Assembly (NCBI RefSeq): GCF_963169125.1
Contig: NC_084802.1
Span: 32,952,107 to 33,016,106 of the forward strand
Reading direction: 5' to 3'
Length of the DNA stretch: 64,000 nucleotides
DNA from: Humulus lupulus
Lineage: Eukaryota; Streptophyta; Magnoliopsida; Rosales; Cannabaceae
Shown piece after piece: positions 23,581 through 33,901 of this stretch (the stretch's first letter is position 1; the number at the start of each line of letters is the position of its first letter). The notes under the pieces were generated by a model that did not search any database, was not told where the DNA came from, and saw only the letters and a list, made by a program, of their open reading frames with translations. The translations under genes and the position numbers were made by a program.

Positions 23581-24269
23581 AATGTCATCAACGTAAAGAA
23601 CTAAGAAAACAACCACTTTTCCTTTGATGTATTTATACACACATGCTTCGTCGAAATTCTGCTCAAAGCCATATGTTTAAATTGTTTCATCAAAAGTGAT
23701 ATTCCAAGATCTAAATGCTTGCTTTAATCCATAAATGGATTTCAACAACTTTCACACCTTTTGATCTTCCCTTTTCTTTATGAACCCTTCTGGTTGTACC
23801 ATATTGATACTTTCATCAAGATAGCCATTCGGAAATGCTGTCTTGACGTCCATTTTCCATATCTCATAATCATTGGTAGCCACTATGGATAAGAGGATAC
23901 GAATGGATTTGATCATGGCCAAAGGAGAAAATGTTTCTTCATAATCAACACCTCCTCTTTGAGTGTAACCTTTGGCCACAAGCCTCGCTTTGAAAGTCTC
24001 TACTTTCCCATCTACATTTTCTTCTTGTATATCCACTTACACCCTATGGGCCTGACATCTTCAGGTGGATCCACAAGTTCCCAAAAAAAATTGGAATACA
24101 TCGATTCCATTTCATGGTTCATGGCTTCTTGCCATTTATCCTTTTTAGGATCATCCATTGCCTTTTTAAAGGTTAATGGATCGTCCTTGTCTATATTAGA
24201 AACAAGGACATGTGCCTCATGTTCGTAATGAACAAGTTGTCTCACAATCCTCCCACTACTATGTTGCAC
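23581..24269 (-). pseudogene. Element D Copia RT, N-terminal part
   Basis: Minus-strand pieces with '[12 protein letters not shown]', '[22 protein letters not shown]' and '[14 protein letters not shown]', the start of Copia RT. Near 23586-23600 the frame reads LYVDD, the catalytic motif, directly next to solo LTR F. Stops and small shifts occur near 24022 and 23750. Confidence 0.93.
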
Positions 24270-25340
24270 CGGGGTTTCTTTTTTCAGGAATCATGGTTTC
24301 TTCGGTTTGTCGTTTATCATTTAATGATGAAGATGATTGTGATGGAATCTTATCAGTTGTGAGTTCCTCCAATACTACCTTGCTCCGAGGTTTATAGTTA
24401 TTCATATAATCATGTTCAAGGAAGGTCGCATTTGTTGAAACAAATACCTTTTGATCCTTGGGACTATAGAAATAACCACCTCTTGTTTCTGGAGCATAGC
24501 CAACAAAAATGCACATTTCCGACCTTGATTCAAGTTTCCCTGATTTAGGTCTAAAAACATGAGCAGGACAACCCCAAATGCGGAAATGGTGCAAACTAGG
24601 TTTGTTTCCATTCCATAGTTCCAATGGCGTTTCGCTAATGGTCTTAGATAGGACTACATTCAAAATGTACGTCGCCATTTGAAAGGCATATCCTCATAAT
24701 GAGAGAGGAAGTGAAGAGTAGCTTAACATTGACCTGACCATGTCCAACAAGGTCCTTTTTCTTTTTTCAGAAACACCATTTTGCTGTGGTGTTCCTGGTG
24801 CTGTCAGTTGGGATAGAATACCATGCTCCAGCAAGAAATATTTGAATTATAAATCCAAATATTCTCCACCTCGATCAGATCAAAGTGTCTTTAGAGTCTT
24901 ACCTAATTGCTTCTCAGCCTTAGCTTTGAATTCTTGAAACTTACCAAAGGTTTTAGATTTCCTAAGCATTAGGTAAGTATGATCATATCTTGAGTAATCA
25001 TCAATAAAAGTGACGAAATACTCATACCCACCTCTTTCTTGTACATTGATTGGACCATAGACATCGTTGTGTACAAGCTCCAAAGGTTCTTTGGCTCTAT
25101 TGCCTTTTGCTGAGAAAAGACGTTTGATCATTTTTCCTTCTAGACAAGATTCACAAACTGGAAGAGTTCCAACTCTTAGTTCTCTCAAAGGTCCATCTTT
25201 TGTTAACCAGTTTATCCTATCTAGACCTACATGAACAAGTCTAAGATGCCAAAGATATGTGTCATCCTTGTTTGAAACTTTTTGTCTTTTGTTACCTTGT
25301 GGTTTTGCTATTTTAAATAATTCTGAATTATTGAGCGTTT
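24259..25340 (-). pseudogene. Element D Copia integrase
   Basis: From right to left on the minus strand: the GAG-pre-integrase zinc motif ('YLWHLRLVHVGLDR' near 25215-25270, then 'CESCLEGKM'), the catalytic core start 'LELVHNDVYGPI' and 'YFVTFIDDYSRY', and the C-terminal region 'YILNVVLSKTISETPLELW', 'FRIWGCPAHVF', 'FVGYAPETRGGYFY'. Between about 24679 and 24880 the frame is broken by stops or shifts. Confidence 0.92.
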
Positions 25341-25603
25341 GTTCATTTTAATGAAAGCGATAAAGTTCAAATATTCAATTGCATGTCTAAAGAAAAAAAT
25401 TAAGAATAATCAAATTATAAATAAAATATTCTAAAGTCATTACATGCAATAAAAGTCCAAATTAACTAAAAAATGAACTATTGTTCAAACAACAGTATAG
25501 TTTTCTTTTAATAAAACTAGAGAATTTTAAATAAATGTACTTTCTTTAATGCTTTCTTGAACTAGATGCTTTTCCTCTTTTCCACTTCATAATCTTCATC
25601 AGC
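25341..25603 (-). other. Degraded Copia D segment left of G
   Basis: AT-rich with stops in all frames; expected to hold the gag end and protease, but no motif (no CCHC knuckle, no D-S/T-G) is recognisable. The last five bases, TCAGC at 25599-25603, are the left target-site copy of G. Confidence 0.55.
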
Positions 25604-26028
25604 TGTTGACTGATGATTTAGCCAACTACATAGAGTCACTAAAACAATAAACATTTATAAGCTGAATGTAAGAACTAAACAACACCAAGATTTATAGTGG
25701 TTCGGCCCCAGAGATTGGTAATGACCTACGTCCACTTATTGTTTCTATTTATGTACTCTGAAACCCGTGATCAGCAAACTAGGGTTCACTGAGTTTCACA
25801 AGCTCCTAAAAAAGGATACAAAAGTCGTGTATAAAAAACACTAGTTCTCTCTGAGTACAAATTATTTCCCCCCTTAAATGAATACCATGAGTCCTATTTA
25901 TAGGCTCAAGGATGTACACATAGGTCGTGTTTAAACTTTGTTACAAGCATATTTCAATAATAACAGAAATTATAATCCTTACACATAAGTAGGGTCAAAT
26001 ATCTTTAAAATATCTGACTTATAACTGT
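25604..26028 (-). repeat. Element G 3' LTR, outer part
   Basis: Matches 44437-44865 of the other LTR, starting TGTTGACTGATG on the plus strand. It has a TATA-like CCTATTTATAGG at 25893-25904 (TATAAATAGG on the minus strand). H interrupts it; the rest resumes at 34928. Confidence 0.9.
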
Positions 26029-26169
26029 TGTGGATGCTCAATATTCCACGCCCTTAAAAGATCAAAGACGCGCGCTAAGGTCCCATAAAGGCCTAAGTGA
26101 GTGTTAGAGCCACCGCCTCGCTCGACCGCACCCAGGCGCGAGGTCGTGTCCATGCCGCCTCATCCACGC

Positions 26170-26395
26170 AAGGCCGTGTCCCTGCTGCCTCGTCCACGCG
26201 AGGCCACGCCCGAGGCCCAGCCATGAGGCCGTGTCCCTGCCGCCTCGTCCATGTGAGGCCACGCCCGAGGCCCAGCCGCGAGGTCGTGTCCCTGTCGCCT
26301 CGTCCACACGAGGCCACGCCCGAGGCCCAGCCGCGAGGCTGTGTCCCTGTCGCCTCGTCCACGCGAGGCCATGCTGCCTCGGCCGTGCGAGGCCC
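26170..26395 (+). repeat. 55-bp tandem repeats in the 5' LTR of H
   Basis: GTGTCCCTG recurs at 26176, 26231, 26286 and 26341, a 55-bp period, with a shorter 30-bp step from 26146. Units are CpG-rich, built around GAGGCC and CCGCCTCGTCC. The 3' LTR has one 55-bp unit fewer. Confidence 0.92.
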
Positions 26396-26867
26396 TCGTC
26401 ATGGCCCAGCCGCGAGGCTGTGCCACCCTCTCGGCATCTCGTGAAGGCCTCTCCCAAAGAACTACGCGTGTGAGACAACCTCGCCCCAATGGATCTCGTC
26501 CCAAGGCCCCGTGTGCATAATGACAGTGGTCGAGGTGGCCCACAAGAGACAAAAAAAGTATGAACAAGGTACCTCAAAAGGGGTACGTACATGCCTGCTA
26601 GGATCAGGGGACGGGCCTGACACCTGTGCTCGACAAGTAGTGGCGGTTGGGAATGGTACGAAGAGTGGCTACACCACCACCACGTCTCTGACACCCGTAC
26701 AAAGCGAGTGGTGGAGTCATGACCGGGTACAAAAGCTGAGGTGCTCCCATGGATTCTGACTGTGCACCAGAGCCGACACCACTACACCTGATACCACTCC
26801 CCTGATAGTGTACTTGTGCATAGATTGGTCCCCTGGACCACAATGTATCAGGGGCCATTAGAGCCCA

Positions 26868-26878
26868 CTATAAAATGG
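26868..26878 (+). promoter_or_regulatory. TATA box of element H
   Basis: CTATAAAATGG, about 200 bp before the LTR end, the expected place for an LTR promoter. The 3' LTR keeps the same sequence near 34699. Confidence 0.7.
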
Positions 26879-27077
26879 ACTCCACTTCCATTTGGGAGGG
26901 GGTTGGAAAATTTACTGTAGCAAGTGCACCATAGTGAATGAAAAACTGATTTCACCATTGTTCTTCTGCAATTGTTCTTAGAGTTGATACTTAAATTTCT
27001 AAGGCTTTTCTATTGATAATCTTTATCTTGCAATTATTTCCAACTTAACTTAGTTGACTAGTTCTCACCGTCAACAG

Positions 27078-27098
27078 TTTGGCGCCGTCTGTGGGAAC
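27078..27098 (+). other. Primer binding site of element H
   Basis: TTTGGCGCCGTCTGTGGGA follows the LTR end. TGGCGCC is complementary to a tRNA 3' end in GGCGCCA, a form common in Tat and Athila elements; I cannot assign the tRNA with certainty. Confidence 0.75.
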
Positions 27099-27182
27099 TT
27101 AAGGTCCAAGCTACTGTTCTACCATTACTTCCAGCAAGAAGAAATGCCAAGACGTTCAAAGCGACTCAGGGAGCCATGAGAG

Positions 27183-29063
27183 GTGGAGGTCCACCTTAAT
27201 GGAGTCCAGCTGAAGGCCTCCATGAAGGATCCCCCTCCACCCAGAGAGGTGGAGCCCCCAAGGGACCCTGAGGTTCACGAGGGTGATAGAGAGGCCTCGT
27301 CACTGGGCGTCCCGCCTGTAGAGAGTCCTCCAAGAGCACCACTGGGAAATGCTAACGAGTTCCCGCTCCCTAGACCACCCCAAGTATCGAACTCCGGCCG
27401 GCAGGACCCGGGCCCCTCTACGCGTAGGCACGATAAGCATCCCCAGGTCCATTCCGTGAGCTCGAGTTCGAAATCTCGATTCTATGAAGAAGAAATACGT
27501 GAGCTCCACATTAAGAACCAAAGGTTGGAGACCACCCTGGAGAACATGCAAGAGGTGCTGAATGGCCTATTGTAGGGTAAGTCAAGCGTGACCTTGCCCA
27601 AGAGGAAGGAGAAAGGTCGGGAGGGGGTAGAGACCACCGTCCCAGTAGATGATGGGAGGACTCGACACTCTACCAGTAACACCCCCCGAGCGAAGCAACG
27701 CGAACATCCTGAACCACCGAAGCAGGCCCAGAAACCAGAGCCAAGGACCAACGCTGCCCCTTGCAACGAGGATGAGGTCACCTCTAAGAGAGCACCCTCG
27801 GACTTACGGGAGGAGCTCAATAAAAAGAGGGCGGGTAAAGGGACCATACCCCCTATGGCGCCTCAAGAGGGCAAGGGAAAGGTGGATCTTAACCCGTCCA
27901 CTTTGAGGGACTCTCTAAACAAGAGGAGGCAGGACCTGGACATAGAAATGAGGAGCCTGCGAAGCAAGATCGTTACCGCCTCTGGCAGTCAGTCTTTTGA
28001 GGAAGAGTTCGACCATGAGTCACCCTTCGTGAGGGAGATTCAGGCCATCCGGCTCCCTGCCAACTTTAAGGAACCCAATATGACCCCCTACGAAGGAAGC
28101 ACGGATCCAAAGTACCACCTGGACGCGTTTAACGACCTGATGAAACTGAGAGGAATTGGCAGTGGAGCCAGATGCCACTGCTTCGCCGTCACATTGAAAG
28201 GACCAGCATACAAATGGTTCAAAAGATTAAGACCGGGGTCCATCAGGTCCTGGCAGCAGTTTTCTGATGAATTCCTCCAACAGCACCACGTCGTGCGGGA
28301 CTACACGATGCCAGGCACCAGCCTGGCCAACGTGAAGCAAGGGGAAAATGAGAGCTTGAAGAGCTACATTTACAGGTTCAATATGGAGGCCGCGAAAGTG
28401 GGGAGCCTAACCCGCCGAGAGTTAAAAATGGCCATTACAGCTGGAGTGCGCCCAGGAAGCAAGTTGTGGGACAACATGTTGAAGAGGGAGGTCACCGACT
28501 TAGATGACTTCTACGAGAGGGCGCAGAAGTACATTCGTGTGGAGGATGGCCATGCAAACCTAAAGGCAGGAAAGGAGGAGCCCAACGTGAAGCCCCCAAC
28601 TAACAACGAGTCGAATGTAACAAAGAAGAAAAGGGTGTATGATGGGTCGAGAGATGATCAGCAGAGGAAGACCAAATGGGGGAATGATCATAGGCAAGCG
28701 ACTTACACTTACTATACGAACCTCACAGATACCAGGGAGCATATTTACATCACCAATGAAGATCGAGTTCCCTTCAAAAAGTCCCCACCAATGAGAAAGG
28801 ACCTGTCCAAAAGGGATCCCAGTAGATACTGCCAGTACCACAAGGATATCGGTCACACCACGGCGGAGTGTATCCATTTGAAGGAAGAAATTGAGGAGCT
28901 CATCCGCAGGGGGCACCTAGGCCGTTATGTCAGGAGAGAAAGGCCAAAGCTGGAGGACGAGCCTGCGGTACCCCAGACACAAGGGCGAGCCCCAGAAATA
29001 CAGGGGGAGGTCCGAACCATTTTCGGAGGTCCAGGATTTGGGGGGGACTCTCGGAAGGGGTGA
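27183..29063 (+). pseudogene. Element H gag (near-intact)
   Basis: Two open pieces in one frame, parted by TAG at 27573-27575: an N-terminal Pro-rich and coiled-coil part (27183-27572) and a 491-codon part from 27588. The second has the Retrotrans_gag core ('VTLKGPAYKWFKRLRPGSI', 'FLQQHHVVRDYTMPGTSL', 'LKSYIYRFNMEAAKVG') and a C-terminal zinc-knuckle-like CQYHKDIGHTTAEC. It ends at TGA 29061-29063 and continues in frame into protease. Gag builds the particle and packages RNA, so H could still supply capsid if those two stops were bypassed. Confidence 0.9.
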
Positions 29064-29729
29064 GATAGATATGCAAGAGAGGCCCGACGAAGTCCACCAC
29101 CCTGCTTCATGAGTTTGGAACAACGACCCCCGAAAAGATTCAAGGGGGAAAATGACTCGATCACATTCACTAAGGAGGATGCGCGGGGGGTACATTTTCC
29201 CCACAATGATCCGCTAGTGTTGACAGTTCAGTTGGAAAATATGCGTGTGCATCGGGTCCTAGTGGACAATGGGAGCTCGGTGGACATCCTGTATCACCCT
29301 GCCTTGGAAAAGATGGGATTGGACATTCGTCATCTAAAGCCCTTCCAATCATCCCTATATGGATTCACGGGGGATTCGGTGCAACCTCTAGGGATGATCG
29401 AATTAGCACTCACCATGGGGGAGCAACCCCGACAGACTACAGTCATGGCAAACTTTGTCATAGTAGATTGCGTGTCGGCTTTCAATGCGGTATTGGGGAG
29501 ACCATCCCTAAGAGAATTGAAAGCCATAACTTCTATATATCACCTGGTTGTCAAGTTCCCAACACTAGGAGGGGTCGCTAGTATGAAAGGAGAACAGAGA
29601 GAGGCGAGGGAGTGCTACAACACCTCACTCTGCACGCTTGTGAAACTGCGGGAACCAATGGCCATGGTGATACATGAGGCGTTACGTGTGCCAACGGGGA
29701 ACCCGCAGGAGTTAGACCCTCGAGCATAG
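29064..29729 (+). CDS. Element H aspartyl protease
   Basis: An open frame continuing that of gag; the first ATG is at 29109, giving 206 residues. The active site is 'LVDNGSSVDILY' and the flap-side motif is 'AFNAVLGRPSL', both typical of Tat-lineage protease. It matures gag. The Asp is kept, though Asn replaces the usual Thr, Ser or Gly at the next position. It stops at TAG 29727-29729, and no RT follows. Confidence 0.85.
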   Translation, partial: DRYAREARRSPPPCFMSLEQRPPKRFKGENDSITFTKEDARGVHFPHNDPLVLTVQLENMRVHRVLVDNGSSVDILYHPALEKMGLDIRHLKPFQSSLYGFTGDSVQPLGMIELALTMGEQPRQTTVMANFVIVDCVSAFNAVLGRPSLRELKAITSIYHLVVKFPTLGGVASMKGEQREARECYNTSLCTLVKLREPMAMVIHEALRVPTGNPQELDPRA

Positions 29730-30998
29730 AATGCGGAGCACCTTAGGAAGTACTATTAGTAAGGCGCCCACGCCCAGTGCTAAAAGGATAGGTTTTCAAA
29801 AGTGTTGCATGTTATCTTAGTATGGTAGAGAAGAATCAAAGAGGTTACTTAGATAACCTCCTGAGTAGGTGTAAGTTTTTTTTATTTCCTATGAGAATCT
29901 TATATGTATCGCTGTAGCCGAAATTCTATGAATGAAACTAGTTACACCTTCGCACCCCATTTTTTTACTTTACGTGAGCATCAATCAAAGTGCCTGCCGA
30001 AGTAAACTTCACCAGACACTTGGGGGGCAATAGTGGCCCGTGAAGATAAAGCACACAACAAAGGGGAGAATCCCAAGAAGGAACCTCCATCAGGAAGACC
30101 CAAAAGGGACCATGCCCGTGAAGATAAAGCACACAACAAAGGGGAGAATCCCAAGAAGGAACCTCCATCAGGAGGACCCAAAAGGGACCATGACCCTAAA
30201 ATGGACCCTTTAACGGGGGATCCCAGAGGGACCCCCTATATCAGGGCCTTAAGCGAAGTCCTTACAAGGCATCCCCTGGGATCACAAGGATTAGCTACCC
30301 TTGTGAACATCAAGGAGGCCATAGGGACTTACAAAAAAAAATATGGTAACGACAATAATAAGTCTAGAGTGGCCACCAAGCCGTCTAGCCAAAAAGGGTC
30401 CTAAAAGAGACCCTTGCAAAAATAGTACTATGAATAACGACGAGAAGGACGCTTCTCGCAAAAAAATAATAAGCGCGCGCAAGAATATATAAAAGGATAG
30501 ATAGGACTCAAGGGGTCAAAATATCCTTATAAAAGTAATCAAGTGGCACCAAAAGAGGTCCTAGTGAACCCTTTCACATGGGCTCCAAAGGACCTCCAGC
30601 CTGGTAAATAAAAGAGGGGAACCAACCAAACCCCATCATACAGGCTCAAAAGGACCTAAAATGCAGTAGAATAAGAGATAAATAGCAACACATGTATATA
30701 TACATTGAAAAAGAAAGTTTTGAAGACAGTACAAGATTTACAAAAGAAAAATAGTAAGAACGATAATATTATAACGACTTAAGCAAGCATACATCTACTA
30801 CGGGCTGGCAGAGGTAATGAAATAGCAACCTCAGGGCCTCCTGCCCCGGGCGCTCCACCCAGCCGCTCGGGTCACGGCATACTTGCCAAAGGAGGAGAAG
30901 TCAAAATTGGGGTCCTGCCTCCATACGCCATAGAGGGCGTGCTCTATAGACCTATGCTCGGTAGTCGCCTTCTCCGCTTCTAAAGAGGCAACCCTCTC
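29730..30998 (+). other. Non-coding stretch of H where pol would be
   Basis: No RT, RNase H or integrase motif in any frame. It contains an in-frame 78-bp tandem pair at 30037-30192 and purine-rich plus-strand repeats of the form CCCAAAAGGGACC. A 123-codon frame at 30033-30404 arises mainly from the repeat and is not supported as a gene. Confidence 0.7.
30037..30192 (+). repeat. 78-bp tandem repeat, 2 copies, in H
   Basis: CCCGTGAAGATAAAGCACAC starts at 30037 and again at 30115. The copies differ at very few positions and 78 is a multiple of three. The duplication looks recent. Confidence 0.93.
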
Positions 30999-33291
30999 CT
31001 ACGACGCAACAACCTCAGCTCTAGCAGCTTCAAGATCGATCTCTAGGGAGGAGACCCTCGCCTGTGCAGCAGCTGCGGTAGCCTGGGCACCCTGGAGCTC
31101 GCTCTCTAGCTTGGTAACCGTGTCCTGCAGCTTCGAGGCCTTGGGAACCACTTTCTTCCTCTTTATTAACGAGTTGGAAAGTTTGGTCCGAACCCTTGTC
31201 AATTTATCCTTGGTTTCATTAAGATCTCTCTCAAGCTCCTGAGCCCGTGCTGCGAGACGGTCCCTCTCGGTGCACGACGTGGAGAGATTGCCAGCTGAGT
31301 CGGCAAACCGTAGAGCCACAGTATAGGCCTGCACAAGAAATTTAACAACAACAACAATAAGTGACAAAAACAAAAAATATATGCATGAACATCTATACAT
31401 AATAGGGCTGATGCGAGGTGCGGGAACTCACCCAAGTCATGGTGTGCCTTAGGGTTTCCCCACGGTCCGACTGAGCAACATTCCCAAGACCGTTCCAGTC
31501 AGATACGGGGAGGCTCGAGGCAAGTTGGATGTATCGCTGCCTGTAAGACATCGCCATCCGAGTCACCCAGGGCTCCCCATCCGCACCAGGGGCACCTGGT
31601 TGGATGAGGACAGACGACCCGCTCGCCGCAACGGGAGGGGGCGCGGTGAAAGTGGAAAACTGAGGATCTAGTAGATCAAAGGGAGGCTCTGGAAGGTCGG
31701 TGAAATAAGTCCCCGATGGTCCAGGGTCGAGAGGAGCCTGAGTGAAGGCGTTGTAGCCCTCAGGGTCAGGGCAAACAAAACACCCTGGAACGACCTGCTG
31801 GTCTTGAGAATGAGGGGCTATGTCCGGATCATAGGAGGCACATGGAGGGCATCCCCCAAGAGATGGAGGCAGCTGGTGAGATCCCCCATGGTCAAGGGGG
31901 GCTTCCTTCGACTCTTCCTCATCCTCATCATCATCTAGGCAAGGCTCAGCCAAGGCCCCCTTCATCTTCGTGGACCCAAAGATGGTCCACAACAACTTGG
32001 GGTCCGAGACAGGGGACAATTTATGGCGGTTCAGATTCTTCATGGTGAATAGGCACACCGCCTTTTTTATAGCGGGGTCAGCGCTGAGGAACGTTCTCAT
32101 GTCTCTCGCTTCTGACCCGACAACTGTGGTCGGCGAATTGCTCTGCATAATACACGCCATGGTCGATATGAATGTAAGTCATGAAACAATAAGTTGTAAG
32201 AAAGTAAAAGAGAGAAAGTGATGCTCAGGGTACTTACTGAGAGTGGCCCGGAAGTCCTCGTGGACAGAGAGGGGGCCTTCCACGAAGAAAAAGTCCTGCT
32301 TCCAGGACCCCGGGTTGGACACCGAGCCCTCTATCAAAGAGGCCTTGTTGTTGGCTTTTTGTAAATAGTAAAAGCCCTTGGACTTGGGAAGGGGCATGAG
32401 GTTGTAGAGGAAATGCACCTCTGTCGCCGTAGGAGCGCGTTTAAACAGCTTCATAAATGCAACGAAAAGGTAGCTTAAAGTCAGCCAGCCATTGGGAGCC
32501 AGCTGAAGCGGGGCAAGGTCGAAGTAGTTGAGGACCGCAACAAAGAATGGGTGTAACGGGATGGTACCTCCTGCCTTCAGGATGTGCTTGCTGAGGGCCA
32601 CGAAGCCGGGCCTAGGACTATCAGCCCGACATGTCTCCTGAGGAACATATAACGCGTACTCCGGAGGGACGCGATAGTGATCCACAATGTCCCTCAGTTT
32701 GTTTTTGGACACACGTGACACCAGTTCGGTTGCCAGTAAAGGAGCATCGTTCGGTTCATTGGAAGCCACCTGTCGTCGTTCCATCGGCATATCTGCAAAA
32801 TCAAAAGAAAAATGTGAGGAAGAGACAGAACACTTGACCCTCCATTTTTTCTTCCTAGTAAGAGTCTTCCATCGAGGGAGCGACTGCGGAAGTGCTGAGC
32901 TAGGAAAAACCGAGACTAGGGGTTGAGGAGAAGCGGAGGCAGCCCCATGACAGTCATCAGGCGAGGATGGGTTGGAGGGCTTAGGCGGAAGGTGTCCCTC
33001 CATGAACTCCAACTCCCTCTGCAACTCTAAGAGGGTCACCCTAAGGCTCGGTACATGGTCACTAAGGTCTGGGGGGAAAGGTGCTCCGTCTCTTCTCGAC
33101 ACCGAGTCAATTTCGCTCTCCACCACCCAAATTTTACGCCTAAGTTCAGCTATGTACTCAAGATGGCGGATACGGGCCTGCCTTAAGGAGTCATAGTCCT
33201 GGTAAGGATTTTCCTCAGGGGACTCTGAGTCTGAGGACAGGTCAATAAATTCAACCCCCGGAGGTATGTCAGACGGGCCGTCACTGGCCAT
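30999..33291 (-). CDS. Antisense gene in H (putative gypsy-type transposon protein)
   Basis: Lies on the strand opposite gag. The ATG at 33291-33289 ('MASDGPSD') opens a frame to 32179 with a charged, coiled-coil N-terminus and a globular core ('IPLHPFFVAVLNYFDLAPLQ', 'LAPNGWLTLSYLFVAFMKLF', 'EVHFLYNLMPLPKSKGFYY'). I recall such cores as Pfam PF04195. A second open part is 32160-31432 (acidic DDDEDEEESK tract, Pro-rich), and a third is 31328-30999, a long coiled coil (heptads from 'CTERDRLAARAQELERDL'). The second intron, 31431-31329, has GTGAGT and GTGCAG borders and keeps phase 0. For the first intron the best sites (donor near 32236, acceptor near 32145) do not keep phase, so it is unconfirmed. 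Function unknown. Confidence 0.8.
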
Positions 33292-33890
33292 GAGACCTCG
33301 TCCCGAAAGAAAAAAGGGGTTCACGTATAAATGAGGGGATGGCTACAAAACACAAAGGAATAGGCTTAAATACCTCTAGATGCAAACGCCCTAAATGACC
33401 TACTACAGAGTATAAAAAAGAGGGGCATGCAACTGGGCAAACTCACTGCGAGCTCAGGCCATGGTACCCCATCCCGAGTAACGCTAATTTGGACCCAACG
33501 AAAACCAGGGAAAAAGAGAATATACCTCAAGATGTAGAAATTAGAGGCTGTCGAGGCCAAAAAAGGAGGTCGAGGGACAAAAGCACCAAATGGTCGAAAA
33601 TACACGTCTGCAAAAATAGACAAAAATGATGTGTTAGCCTCCAAATAGACATACCAAGAAATTAGCTCATATGTAAAAAAAAAAAAAATGAAATGAGAAA
33701 ATAAAATGAAGGAAACTATGGCAAAAGTGAGGTTGTGGGGGATTGAACCCCTTACCTCTTGAAAGGAATAAGGGTCTAGGAACCACTAAGCTAAGGAAGT
33801 AAGGTGTAAATAATAAGCCTTGCGTGAGGGCCTATTTATAAGAATCAAGGAGAATAGTCTACCAGAGCACCTAAAGGTCCTCTCCTAGAC
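33292..33890. other. Stretch between antisense gene and 3' LTR of H
   Basis: No supported gene. It would include the promoter and 5' leader of the minus-strand gene. GTATAAAT occurs near 33325 on the plus strand only; I see no clear TATA box on the minus strand. A run of A at about 33677-33688. Confidence 0.5.
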
Positions 33891-33901
33891 TGGGGGGCAA
33901 G
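33891..33901 (+). other. Polypurine tract of element H
   Basis: TGGGGGGCAAG directly before the 3' LTR. Confidence 0.85.

Larger units (their letters stand above)
26029..27076 (+). repeat. Element H 5' LTR
   Basis: 1048 bp, from TGTGGATGCTC to CACCGTCAACA. It holds 55-bp GC-rich tandem repeats and a TATA box at 26868-26878. The repeats keep several long frames open on both strands by chance; they are not genes. Confidence 0.95.

Noticed and set aside
26097..26694. Several overlapping frames of 80-196 codons on both strands in the 5' LTR of H
   Set aside because: They come from the GC-rich 55-bp repeats, are Arg/Gly/Ala-rich without a domain, and recur in the 3' LTR only as a copy.
30033..30404. 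123-codon frame after the protease of H, possibly pol
   Set aside because: Built from the 78-bp duplication and charged repeats; no RT, RNase H or integrase motif.
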